Positions 11,398-22,409 of a DNA stretch of 47,074 nt are shown here, in pieces. The stretch comes from Mycocentrospora acerina. Its lineage: Eukaryota; Ascomycota; Dothideomycetes; Pleosporales. The notes under the pieces are model-generated. The model had not been told where the DNA came from, made no database searches, and was given only the letters and a program-made list of their open reading frames with translations. A program made the translations under genes and the position numbers. The stretch lies in assembly GCA_022701365.1 (NCBI GenBank), contig JAKUHH010000073.1, positions 1 to 47,074 of the forward strand, in the 5' to 3' direction. Numbering within the stretch: the stretch's first letter is position 1; each line of letters starts with the position of its first letter.

Positions 11398-14300
11398 TAA
11401 TTCTCTTTCTCTTAAAGCTATACTAGGCTAATCTGCACTATAAAGGTCTATTCTATAGTGTGCTTAAAATAGTATAGTATTAGTAGTTATATATATGCTA
11501 TTATTATACACAAACTTTGTAATTAATATCTATAAGGCCTAGTTATTTTATTCTTAGCCCAAGTAGCAGTATAGGTATTATTTAAGCATCTAGTTTTACC
11601 TTTCTGTCTAACTATCTATCTATAAGTAGTATACAGATAAAAAGACTTTTCTTAAATTTAAATAGTATTAAAAAGTATCTTAGTATTTAGTATTTATTAG
11701 TAGACCTCTATTTAAGATTATTCTTAGTAGTACTTTATATAGCTTAATTACTTCTCTAATCTATGCTTAGGCAAGGTATATACTATCTTAATTACCTCTT
11801 TCTAAGATATAGTAGGCTATTTTTATTAAGTAACATACTACTACTAGTATTAAATTAAATACTTATCTATTATAGCTACTTAACGTGAGTTCTGTAATAA
11901 AATCTATTATTACCTCTTTTTATACATTTATAAAAAGTAAGAGTAGAGCTAATAGTCTATATAGCTTATATCTTGCTAGTATTACTTTCTTATAGATTAA
12001 GTAGCTCCTTATAAATTCTAAGATATCTTTTCTTATTCTTTTTTTACTTATATCTGTGCTAGAGTTTCATAAAGGTCTTATATAACCTAAAGTACCTTTT
12101 AAAAAGGTTATTATAATATTTTTAGAGAGCTTTTACTTTCTCTTTAGTTATTTTTAGAGTAAAGATCTCTTTTTTTAGTATTCTAAGCCTTTCTAGCTTA
12201 GTTATAGATACATCTATTTAGCTATCTTTAGATATACTTTTAGAATTTATATCTGTTATTCTATATTCTTCTACTAGTAGCTATTCCTTTTTATATATTT
12301 AATGTTCTCTTATAAAGGACTTTAGTACTTATTTTATAACTTTTTATACTATAGATCTTTTTATAGACCTTATAGTTACTACTGCTATTAAGAAGGTATC
12401 TTTTTTACTTTTTTAAAGTAAGTCTCTTAGTAGCTGTATAAATACTTAGTTATATTTATAAAATAGCTTTTTAGCTTCTTCTATATAATCTAGCCTTTAT
12501 AATATCTTATCTATAAGGTTTATACTTCTTAACTAGTAATTTAAGATAAAATTATACCTTATTAAAAAGAGATAGTATCTTACTTGCTAGTAGATTAGTG
12601 TCTTATTCTCTATAAACTATTTTAGGTTTACATAGTCTATTAGAATCTTAAAGTAGATCTCTTTAAGGTACTAATACTAGTATTTTAGACTCTTTACTAT
12701 TATAAGTAATTCTTTATTATAGGCATTATAATTATACTCTGCTTAGATAAGTTTCTTTAAATAGAAGTCTACTAGTCTCTACTAGGGTTTCCTACCCTCT
12801 TTTAGTACTAAATAGCTTAAAATGCCTATAATAGCCTCTCTTAATATATTAACTTCTACTTTTCTTTTTCTTCTTAGATTAAAGTAAACTAGTGTTAGTC
12901 CTTCTAGAAATATATTTTTTAATTTTCTAAAGGCTATTATACTTTCTTATCTTATATCTAGTATTTAACTTTTCTCTTTTTTTATAGCTAGTCTGCTCTA
13001 GGCTGCATTTAGGCCTTTCTAGGTTAGTTTAGTTAATAAGAGTACTAACCTAGAATATCTAGCAATAAATTAATAGTAATAATTTATTAATTCTATAAAT
13101 ACCCTTATATCTTGTATAGTTTTTAGCTTTGGCTAGTTTTATATTATAGGAACTCTTTTTTAGTTAATATTAATTCTCTTAGGTGTTATTATATACTTAA
13201 GGTATTCTATCTGCTAAGTATGCTATTTATACTTACTAAGCTTAATATATAGCTTTGCCTTATACAGTTAACTTAAGACCTCTTTAATATATTTTATATA
13301 TACTTCCTCTGTTTTTAAGTAGGTCTATAAGAGCCTAGTTTATATAAGCTTAGAATTAAGCAGGTGTATTTATAAGGCTAAATAGTATTACTATATACTT
13401 ATAGTACCTATATTTTATGTAAAAAGTAGTTTTCTACTTATTTTTTTCTATAATCTAGATTATATAATAGGCCTCTCTTATATTAAGCTTTATAAAGTAC
13501 TTTAGTAATTCTAAGATAAAGAGTAGTAGGTGTCTAATTTTAATAGAGATTTTATTTAGACCTCTATAGTCTATATAAAGTCTTAAGCTCTTATTTTTCT
13601 TCTTTATAAAGAAGATAAGTACTTCTACTAATAACTTTAATCTGCAGATCTATCCTTTTACTATAATCTTAGTAAGGTATTTCTAAAGTATCTCTAACTT
13701 TATTATTAATAAGTTATATAGCAGTTAATAGTGTAAAATACCTTTAAGTATTATTAGAATAGTTAGATTATAAGAGCTATACTTAAAAAGTGCCTTTATA
13801 TTTTACTCTAACCCTATATCTATGTATTCTTTATATTGTAAGGGAATTTAGGTCTTTCTAGGCTCTTCTGTCCTTCTCTAGCTAATAGAGCCTATAAGGT
13901 ATATATATATGTCTACTCTTAGGTTATATATGCTTTTTTTAAACTATTTAGCATCTTCTACAGCTATCTTTTAGAAAGAGAGTAAGTCCTTTACTTTCTT
14001 TCTTCTAAAAAGCAATTACCTACTAGTAAAGCTTATCTTTAGATTACTTATATCAATCTATAGTAGACCTAGGTATAACTTATACCTTCTTAAGTCTATA
14101 ACTATAAATAGTATTAAGTAGTTCTTTATATATCTATGTAAGTCTTTAATTTTTATATTAACTTTAGTTATTCTATATATCTTCAATTAGCCTTTATCTA
14201 CCCCTTTAGCTAAAAGCTTTAAGAGAGTGTTAATCTAGAAGTTAAGTTCTTTTACTAATAAATACTAATATTAAGTTTAGCTAAAAGCCTCTATTAATTA

Positions 14301-16550
14301 TAGCCTCTATAGGCTTAGAGTATTATACTATAGTATTTATAGTAAGTAAATATGCAAGCCTTAAGTAAAAGGCTTCCTTTAATATGCTAAAATCTTTATT
14401 TCTTAATAAGAAGGTAATATAAGTAGATAAGTGTGTAATTAATCTTTCTGCCTTTTGTCTTTTTCTTCTTTAGTATTAATATAAAGTTTCTTATTTTTTT
14501 TTAGATTTAGGTAGTTAGGCTAATTATAGCTTAACTTTCTATACTTATAGCACCTTTTTTGTAATAGTCAGGCGCCCTGCCCTTGCTATTGATACTACGC
14601 AATAACCCCACTTATACCAAAAGGTAAGCACAAGAATACTTAAGCAAGTATTCTATGTGTAGTATAATATATATAGTGCTAGATCTAGACTTTGCCGACT
14701 AGATGCTATAAGCGAGGTAAGCCACGTTGACTGTGCACGTGCTTAGTCGTTACATTTTTAAGCCTTTAGAGGAGTCTTTATCTTCCCTTTTTTTACTCTC
14801 TATCTTTTAACTATCTTTTATTAAGTCTTTTAAACTATTTATAAGGTTTTTTAAGCCCTTTTAGCTTATAGCTATATTTTTTAAGTTTTTCTAGTTCTTT
14901 TTAAGTTACCTTTTTTCTTAGATCCTTATTATAGATTCTTCTTTAGTAGATAATATTTATATTTTCCTCTACTAGTAGTAAAGTGTTACGCCTATCTACT
15001 AGAAGTAGAAAAAGATCTTTATATATATCTTAATATAGTGCTAAAATAAACTCTAGTACTTATAGCTCTAGTATTTAAGATATTCTTAACTCTTCTTAGT
15101 ATAGCCTTAAATAATCTAATAGGTCTGTTAGAGATTAGTTTTATTTCTATTTAGCTCTTTTTAGGACTTTAAAAGCTTAGTACTTTCTTTTAAATATAGT
15201 TTTTAAAGTATTTAATATAACTGTTTTAAGAGTAGTCTAAGTAAGTTTCTAGCTTATTAAGGTAAACTCTTTTATTATATATTATGCCTTTTATAAGGTC
15301 TTTAAAGGTTTTAAGGTATAAGATACTTTAAAATTAACTTTTTAATATAGTTTTAGGAAGTTTGCTAAAGAATATAAGAAATATAACTTATAATCTCTTT
15401 TTTTAGTAGTTATATTTAGCTCTATTTATCTTAGTATACTTTTACAGAGGTTTTAGGCGTAAGAGAGCTGCTAATAGTAGTAAAGAAGGATCTATTATAG
15501 TTTTTAATCCATTCTTTAGTACTATAAGAGCTATTCTATCCTTTAGCTTATATTAAGATTATAGTTCCTTTAAATATTCTAGCTCTTATTATTACTATAT
15601 TTTAAACACTTATATATATAAGTTTTCTAACTCTTAGTCTTTAGCAGAGACTAATAGACTATTTTAGCCTATAGTAGCTAGGTTAGCCTCTAGTAGCAGT
15701 ATTCCTACTACTTTAGGTCTTATCTATATTTCTGTGTTATCTCTAAGATTAAGGGTTTCTATTTCTTTATCTATATCTACTTCTTAGATTCTTCTAGTAA
15801 GGTTTACAGGAGAAGCCTTTTAATAGGCAGAACTTCTTAATAGCTATCTATCTAAAGTCTTGTTGCTTAGTATTAAACTTTAGCAGTTACTTATAATCTT
15901 ATAGTTATTACAGAAATAGGTATTTAAGTAATTTAAATATAAGAACTCTTTAAACCTTATATATTAAGGTAAGCAGAGTGTCTATATAGTATATATATGT
16001 TTACTTAATAAATTACTACTTCTATAGTAGGATTTTAGTAGGATATATATATTTATATCTTACGGTCTAGTAGCCCTTTACAGATAACCTAGATCCTCTT
16101 TTTAGCTAACATAGTACGCTAGTACAGCCCCTATAGGGACCTAGTACTCTTAAATAACTTAAGATACCTCTTAGGGAGGCGTGTTCCTGACATAAGCTAT
16201 AAATAATTGCTGCTATATAAAGGAGCTGTTAACAGATAATCTTTTTTCTATTAAAAAAAAAGTGTTATTTACATAAATCTGCTTTTCAACTTAGTAACGT
16301 AACATTTTTATAACTATAGTAGTAGAATTATAGGATTAGGTACAGAATACATTCTTTCCGCCTATTGTTTGAGCAATTTATCACTTATGCTTACTAACTT
16401 ATTAAGGAGGCCTTTAAACCTTCTGCTAACTCTCCTAAGATAATTAAAGAGCTTTTCTAATTTTAATCTCTTATCATTTTTACTCTTACTAAGCTTCTTA
16501 TTTTGCCTTCTCTTTTTTCTTAAATTCTTTTACTACTTCTCTTGCGTACT
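11398..16550 (-). mobile_element. Second Ty3/gypsy element (C), minus strand, RIP-decayed
   Basis: On the minus strand 13,551-13,598 reads KNKSLRLYIDYRGLNK, the conserved gypsy reverse transcriptase block, and about 13,320-13,380 reads FSLINTPA then AYIN, matching FGLTNAPATFQxYIN with RIP-made stops. By position, integrase should lie about 11.6-12.4 kb, RNase H about 12.6-13.1 kb and gag about 14.8-15.9 kb. Its LTRs were not resolved. A GC-richer piece at 16,060-16,195 may be LTR or flank. Interrupted by the solo LTR at 14,560-14,754. Confidence 0.7.
14560..14754 (-). repeat. Solo LTR, family A (195 bp)
   Basis: Complete 195-bp LTR in inverted orientation, flanked by TTTTT at 14,555-14,559 and 14,755-14,759, which fits a 5-bp target duplication. 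Nearly identical to the TRIM LTRs. Inserted into element C after C was mutated. Confidence 0.88.
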
Positions 16551-16688
16551 TGTAACGTTCATAACAAAACATCCTATTATTACCCTTGAGTCATGACACC
16601 TATCTGAAAGCTGCCTATTTTGAACTCTCCTTAGATAGCAATCCTAAAAAGAGGCATGTAAGGTTGTAGGTTATAAGGCCTTGTAATG

Positions 16689-17377
16689 TGTAATAGTCAG
16701 GCGCCTAGCCCTTGCTATTAATACTACGCAATAACCCCAATTATACCAAAAGGTAAGCACAAGAATAATTAAGCAAGTATTCTAAGTGTAGTATAATATG
16801 TTTATTACTTAATTGTTACAATCAGGTTCTACAACCTCTAGGCTAGAACTAGAAAGATACAAACCCCTTAACAAAAGGATTGTACAGGCCTAGCCCTTTA
16901 GTAAGGAGCAGTAACATAACTAGCTTAACTCTTAGCAGAGTAAGCTAAGACACATAATAAGTAAGCTTAACTTCTAACACTATAAGCTAGGAGCTTAATT
17001 TTATGTATTATAAGCTGTCTTAACTAATACCTATAATTTGTAGGGGACATATAAGATTCCTTTATTATGTATATAAATAATAGAAACATAACTCTTTTAG
17101 TAATATGCTTAACTTTATTAATTAAATCTACTTATTACTTCTTACTCTTAATTACAGTATATTAATTATATGTGTATTAAATTATCCTTGTTCTAGTAAA
17201 CTTACTCTATCCTTAAGAACTAACCTTAAACCTCTTCTACACTAGTACAATTATTAGAAGGGTTTTAACTACTAAGATTAAGTACAGAACAGGATCTTAA
17301 CATTAATCTAGGAGTTGCTCACTAGATGCTATAAGCGAGGTAAGCCACGTTGACTGAGCACGTGCTTAGTTGTTACA
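16689..17377 (-). repeat. Family A LTR (minus), interrupted
   Basis: Begins TGTAATAGTCAGG at 16,689 and ends TTGTTACA at 17,377. A family D LTR is inserted in its middle. Flanks TAATG / TAAAG are at best a degenerate target duplication. Confidence 0.8.
16814..17302 (+). repeat. Solo LTR, family D (489 bp)
   Basis: TGTTACA...CTTAACA ends (TG...CA), flanked by TTAAT at 16,809-16,813 and 17,303-17,307. A second copy in inverted orientation is at 21,843-22,301. No coding capacity; internal region lost by LTR-LTR recombination. Confidence 0.85.
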
Positions 17378-17563
17378 TAAAGTAGATTTTTTGCAAATTT
17401 TTACACAAGACCTATTGGTGTAAGGAATAGTTTATTAAGTGTACCCTCTAGTCTAAGCATTCCTAGACGCCTCCTAGTAGACATCTGAAGCCCGTTCGAA
17501 TCACTCTCCTCTTGCCTGCGTTGTTCAAGTAATAATTTTCTTAAATTGTCTTTTAAAGGAAAG

Positions 17564-17849
17564 TGTAACGACGCAGGTTATAAGAGAGTGATCCAAATAG
17601 GTTCTGAAGTGTCCACTACTAGGCATATAGGAGTGCTAGGACTAGAAGATATACCAAAGATACTATTCTCTACACCTATAGGTCTTGTACAAAAGGATAC
17701 AGAAATACTACTCTTTTAAACTACATAGGCTGCTACCTTATATACCCCTTCCTAGGATTACTATCTAGGGCGAGTACAAAAGGGTAGCTGTCAGATAGGT
17801 ATTAGTTGACTTAGGGGTAATAATAGGATGTGACGTTGTGAACGTTACA
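17564..17849 (-). repeat. Solo LTR, family B (286 bp)
   Basis: Inverted family B LTR with perfect 5-bp target duplication GAAAG (17,559-17,563 and 17,850-17,854). Less mutated than the LTRs of element B, so probably a younger insertion. It is the last recognisable LTR before the gene island. Confidence 0.87.
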
Positions 17850-17854
17850 GAAAG

Positions 17855-18418
17855 CTTCTTATTTCATAAAAGATTTTTTTTTAAAAATTAGTGCTCTTAT
17901 TCTTCTTAATATTTCAATAGTCACTTAGTACATACTTTTAAAAAATTTAATAGAAAATAATATTTATTATAATACCAATCTCCTAAAACCAAATTTAATA
18001 AAAGCTATATTAAACTTTTATTTATTTTTTCGTTAATTAAAATTTCAAATATGACAAATGTCTTCTGCTTATTAGAATATTGTAATCTTAAACCTAAAAA
18101 TCTCTCTAGCTTAACAAAAGATATATTATTTACAAATCAAAACATGTTGGTAAGAGTTAAATGCTTTTTTTGGTAGGTAGGTAACTACAAATTAGTAATA
18201 AGATTGTGACTAATACTATTCCAAGTTTCTTAAATGACCCTAAGAAATTAGCTTAAAATTTTCTTTACATTCCACCTTTCTTCGCTGACTCGTGCGCTTT
18301 GTGAATGACATTTAATTAATAACGCTTTTATTAATTTGCTCATGCATATCTTATGATAGGACAAGGCCTGATATGTCACATCTATCGTTCCGACGTTTCT
18401 GAAGTTACACCAGACGGA
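17855..18418. other. AT-rich spacer and gene upstream region
   Basis: 17,855-18,240 is AT-rich with no open frame or recognisable element. From about 18,240 the composition becomes ordinary, so the edge of the gene island lies here. Confidence 0.6.
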
Positions 18419-18426
18419 TGACGTAA
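18419..18426. promoter_or_regulatory. Candidate bZIP site upstream of the esterase gene
   Basis: TGACGTAA is a CRE/AP-1-like half palindrome typical of fungal bZIP binding sites, 206 bp before the ATG. A TATATATT stretch follows at about 18,445. An 8-mer can occur by chance. Confidence 0.3.
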
Positions 18427-18631
18427 TAGCACAGTGATCAATTCATATATATTGCTTTATTTTGCGACTTCCGAATTAGCACCTACCTTTGATCTTTCGT
18501 AAAAATTCCGCCTGATTGATCAGCCGCCCATTAGGCTTTAGTTATCTGGACGTGTTGTGTCAGTCAGTGTTGTCCGCTTGGCCGAATCTACATTTGTCAC
18601 GCACACATCTTCAATCTCAGTCTTCATCGCA

Positions 18632-19777
18632 ATGGCACACGTAGACGGAACCTGCGACGAACGTTTCACGGCTGTTAAGAAGCTGCTGCAGTCCTATCTC
18701 GATTCTGGTGAAGAGCTTGGAGCTTCCATTGTGGTTAACCTCGATGGGAGAAACGTCGTCGATATATGGGGTGGATACGCGGACGCGAAGCAAACCCAGC
18801 CATGGCTAGAGAACACAATCACGAACGTATGGTCAACTACAAAAGCCACTACTAGCCTTGCGGCCCTCATACTGATCTCGCAAGGCTTGCTGTCTCCTGG
18901 TGAGAAAGTGTCCACGTACTGGCCTGAATTTGCAGCAAATGGAAAGAACGATATAGAGGTCCACCATATTCTGTCGCATTCTTCGGGCCTTTCTGGCTGG
19001 GAGAAAGACATGACTATCGAGGATATCTATGATGTTCCGACCGCTACCGCCCTCCTAGCGCAGCAGGCCCCGTTTTGGTCACCAGGAGCTGCATCCGGCT
19101 ACCACTCCATGACCTTTGGCCATTTAATCGGAGCCCTTGTGCTTCGTACAACCGGAAAACCCCTCGAACAATTCATTAAAGACAACGTCGCAGCGCCGAC
19201 TGGTGCTGACTTCCAGCTCGGTGCTGCTGAAAAGGACTGGCCGCGTATAGCTGAAATCATACCTCCACCACCTCAAGCTTCACCTCCAGCCCTGAAGCTT
19301 GAACTCATACCTGTAAAGTCAATAGCAAATCCTATTATCGATGCTCGAATTGCGGGTACTTCACCATGGAGGCGAGCCAAGATCGGTGCAGCGAATGGGC
19401 ACGGAAATGCGAGGAGCATAGCGCGCATGCTCTCGGCAATTTCTCTGGGTGGAGAAATTGATGGCAAACGTCTTCTATCTCACGATACGATTGACCTCAT
19501 CTTCCAAGAGCAGACACAGGGAAGAGACCTGGTTATCGGCTTAAATATCAGCTTTGGTATTGGCTTCGGCTTAAATGCAAAAGGCGCAGATACCAGTTGG
19601 TTGCCAGAAGGGAAGATCTGCTTCTGGGGAGGGTGGGGCGGCTCTATGGTTATTATGGATGTGGACAGACGAGTGACTATAGCATATGTGATGAACAAGA
19701 TGGAAAATGTTGGACTTGGCAATCTTCGTACTAAGGCGTACATCAAAGCTGCGTATAAAGCTTTAGACAACATATGA
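18632..19777 (+). CDS. Beta-lactamase-fold serine hydrolase (EstB/LovD-like esterase or acyltransferase)
   Basis: 381-aa protein of the class C beta-lactamase family (PF00144). Seen: SxxK motif STTK at Ser68-Lys71 (nucleophile and general base), YHS at Tyr157-Ser159 in place of the class C Tyr-x-Asn, and a C-terminal WGGWGGS at about 332-338 replacing the KTG strand, as in EstB-type esterases and fungal LovD-like acyltransferases. No signal peptide or membrane helix, so likely cytosolic. Activity should be on esters or acyl thioesters rather than beta-lactams; the substrate is unknown. The frame is open upstream to a GTG at 18,557, but a fungal gene needs ATG; Met at 18,632 has a good context (GCAATGGC) and leads straight into the conserved start. 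No introns. It converges on the cupin gene, 51 bp away, so their 3' UTRs probably overlap. Confidence 0.85.
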   Translation: MAHVDGTCDERFTAVKKLLQSYLDSGEELGASIVVNLDGRNVVDIWGGYADAKQTQPWLENTITNVWSTTKATTSLAALILISQGLLSPGEKVSTYWPEFAANGKNDIEVHHILSHSSGLSGWEKDMTIEDIYDVPTATALLAQQAPFWSPGAASGYHSMTFGHLIGALVLRTTGKPLEQFIKDNVAAPTGADFQLGAAEKDWPRIAEIIPPPPQASPPALKLELIPVKSIANPIIDARIAGTSPWRRAKIGAANGHGNARSIARMLSAISLGGEIDGKRLLSHDTIDLIFQEQTQGRDLVIGLNISFGIGFGLNAKGADTSWLPEGKICFWGGWGGSMVIMDVDRRVTIAYVMNKMENVGLGNLRTKAYIKAAYKALDNI

Positions 19778-19828
19778 ATTTCGATCATTTTATCTTTCAT
19801 CTCTTCTGTACCTAAGCTCGTGTGGTCC

Positions 19829-20500
19829 CTAGGACTCTATAGTTGTAGCTTTTTGCGCGCTAGTGCCCCAAACAATGAACGCCTTCTCTAAAACTTCCTC
19901 AACTTTAAGCTTGGGGATCCTAATGCTGTGCAAGTCCTCACAGTGGACATAATCGCTGACATTGTGTAACTTTTCCGTCTGCGCTGTTGGAAAGAATCCA
20001 GTTGTTTGCTCATACTCGTAAACAGCCATGAACTTCCCATCGGAGATTATCTCGTCCCCATCACTCAGCCCCAAAGCCTTAGTCACATTCAATCCAGGTG
20101 GGCAGGCTGTCCAGGTGTGCGGTACACCCGCTGCGATGAGGATAAGCGTCTTGGGAGGGATGACGAAGAGCTCACCCCCGAACTCAGCGAGAGCCACCCC
20201 ATACGGCACAAAAATTTTCTCTACCACAAAGCGCTGCTCCCCTCGTCCTATTTGCGAAAAATGAACGTGCCGAGGCATTCTAACGTCGACGTCGAATTCA
20301 TAACAACCCTGTGCTCCGCGAAACGCTGGAGTTCGCGAGTCGAGTGCGCAACCGGGGCTGAATTCGTACAACCTTCCTGGGATATTGACCTCGGGTGGAA
20401 ATGCATCTTTGCCAAGAGATCCTTCTCCATGGACGATGTGCACGCCATTAGAAAGGGTAAACCCATATTTATGATGATGCGGCATTTTGTTTGGCTCCAT
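19829..20500 (-). CDS. Small cupin-domain protein
   Basis: 223 aa with one cupin-like barrel. Cupin motif 1 is seen as PRHVH (His78, His80) with Glu88 downstream, and motif 2 as IPPKTLILIAAGVPHTW (His128). These are candidate metal ligands, so a metal-dependent oxygenase, isomerase or decarboxylase role is possible; a specific function is not supported. No signal peptide. The N-terminus has a His-rich patch (PHHHKY). Upstream of the ATG at 20,500 the frame stays open for about 20 codons of protein-like sequence without another ATG, behind a possible TAG acceptor near 20,561. A 5' exon may therefore be missing from this model. Tail-to-tail with the esterase gene. The reverse-strand frames across it are shadows. 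Confidence 0.7.
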   Translation of the reverse strand: MEPNKMPHHHKYGFTLSNGVHIVHGEGSLGKDAFPPEVNIPGRLYEFSPGCALDSRTPAFRGAQGCYEFDVDVRMPRHVHFSQIGRGEQRFVVEKIFVPYGVALAEFGGELFVIPPKTLILIAAGVPHTWTACPPGLNVTKALGLSDGDEIISDGKFMAVYEYEQTTGFFPTAQTEKLHNVSDYVHCEDLHSIRIPKLKVEEVLEKAFIVWGTSAQKATTIES

Positions 20501-21842
20501 GCTCTTAGATAAGGCTCGATCAGGGAGAATGTAGTCAAAAGTCGACGTGTGAGAAATGCTATGTCAGAAATGTACTGCCCAGGTTTAATTGTCAAACTTA
20601 GTATTTGAGGGCCCTGACCCGTCGTATTCAGCTGGCAGACGTCTGGATTGCCCTTGTCAATTGTCTCCACTTTTTTCGCACACCCACCAGCCAACTTAAT
20701 GCAATGTTATATACTTGACAAGCAAGAACACAAGTGTCTATTAAGGTTGCCCGGCATTACCATACTAACTCTCTAAGTGCGACTTCGTATTGGAATTTAC
20801 ATTTCCTCCCACTTCCGGTATCGTCGTTGACCACCAGTAATTGAGGATAGAGATAACCTACTGTGCTCATTATTCCGCTCAGAAGAAGCTTGGATCGGGT
20901 GACGCACCAAAGTCGTTGGTGCAGCACCCGACGGCGGCTTTTTTGTGGAGAGGTATCCGCTGGTCCCGATGGGCTTCGGAACAACGTACCACGTGGCCCG
21001 AGAATGAATCGCGCCCATCGTAACATCAGCCACGCAGTCATATCTTCCTTTTTTTAGACTGTAGCTGTTGCTGGTTTTGGCGATCTGACATTGCTACTAT
21101 TTGTCAGCCGGGATTATTATCAGGTCACTTTCGAGGTTTATTAGAGAACCAATAGGCATAGCATGTCCCTTTTTAAACAGACCGGTATAATTACACTCTT
21201 ATCTGTCAAAACTTTTACCTTCTGCTCAGCTGTAGTTGAGGATGTAGGAGTGCCAGTTGATCTATCTATAAGGTACCTTTAAGCAACATCTACATGCGCT
21301 TTTTATTTTTCTTCTTTGCAACTACAGATTAATTTTACGTTTGCCCTTTCTCCATAATACATTTTTGCAAATTTAATTCTCTTCTTGACAGTAGTTACTT
21401 TTAGCAGTAGAGGATCATACTATTATAGAGAAGAAGAACACAAAGAATTTACCATATTACTGTACATGTAAAAAGAAAAGAGTATTTTTGAGGCCTGCCA
21501 GAGACTAAACTAATGAGTGGCAGGAATTGAGTATTTCAAGATTAATGTGGTAAAAATTGTTGTTAACCTAGATTGTTTGATATTTTATCTTAAGATGTAA
21601 AATAACTCTGAAGTATTACAAATGCATCTACTTTTGCTTGTTCTATAATATGATAATGCTTAGAATTCTCATGTACAGTCCTTCTAATAGAAAAAACTTT
21701 TCAGACAAGTTGCATTTCTAGAAAGAAGAGAGATTTGAACATTAGGACATTAATTAATTTATTGATCAGCTATTGCTTTTACGAATAGCTATTATATTGC
21801 TAAAGCTTTTTTCTAAGATTGCAAGAGGAACTCTTAGCTATT
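20501..21842. other. Intergenic: GC-richer patch, then AT-rich DNA
   Basis: 20,757-21,057 has ordinary composition with several overlapping short frames, none with a recognisable domain; it may be the stump of a gene. From 21,060 to 21,842 the DNA is AT-rich with no gene or element that I recognise. Confidence 0.5.
20896..20930. other. Imperfect 15-bp inverted repeat (hairpin)
   Basis: Arms CGGGTGACGCACCAA and TTGGTGCAGCACCCG pair at 13 of 15 positions around a 5-base loop (AGTCG). The arms carry CGG/CCG ends, as in Zn2Cys6 half-sites, but with an unusually long dyad. No known element assigned. Confidence 0.5.
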
Positions 21843-22301
21843 TGTTAAGATCCTGTTCTGTACTTAATCTGAGTAGTTATTAACCTTCTAATACTAGTAC
21901 TAATGTAGAACAGATTTAAGGTTAGTTCTTAAAGGTAGAGTAATTTAAAAGAAATAAGTATAATTAAATGCATATATCTTTTAAAATTAAAAATTAAATT
22001 TAAAATTAAATAAGTAAATTACTTTATTTAAATAAATTAATAACTATTAGTGTAGTATTATAGTAATTTAGATATATAACAAAAAAATCTTACAGGTACA
22101 TTATTAACTATAGTTGATATCTAGAACAGCTAATAATTTGTAAGTTAAGCTTAATATTTATGTGCCCTAGCTTAATTTACTAAGAGATTAGCTAGTTCTA
22201 TAACTGCGTATTTCTAAATAGCTTAGCCTGTACAATCCTTTAGTTAAGGGATTTATACCTTTCTAGTTCTAGCCTAGAAGTTGCAGAACCTGATCGTAAC
22301 A
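21843..22301 (-). repeat. Solo LTR, family D, second copy
   Basis: About 459 bp, inverted relative to 16,814-17,302: starts TGTTAAGATCCTG and ends CTGATCGTAACA. Internally AT-enriched by RIP. Flanks CTATT and CTAGG do not form a clear duplication. Confidence 0.75.
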
Positions 22302-22409
22302 CTAGGTATGTAAAATATTCACAACGTAGTCATAGACAAAAAGAAAAATTTGAGCCTTTTAGTAGGGCTTAACATTAGAATTGCTGTTTAAGAATAGAAC
22401 TTTAATGTT

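Larger units (their letters stand above)
16551..17528 (+). repeat. Family B LTR remnant, split by later insertions
   Basis: 16,551-16,688 and 17,378-17,528 are the two halves of a diverged family B LTR (starts TGTAACGTTC; near the end GCCTGCGTTGTT). A family A LTR separates them. This copy keeps more CpG and CpA than those further left. Confidence 0.75.

Noticed and set aside
18557..18631. 25-codon N-terminal extension of the esterase
   Set aside because: Begins at GTG, which is not a normal fungal start; the first ATG (18,632) precedes the conserved region. Similar GTG/TTG extensions of both Zn2Cys6 regulators were cut for the same reason.
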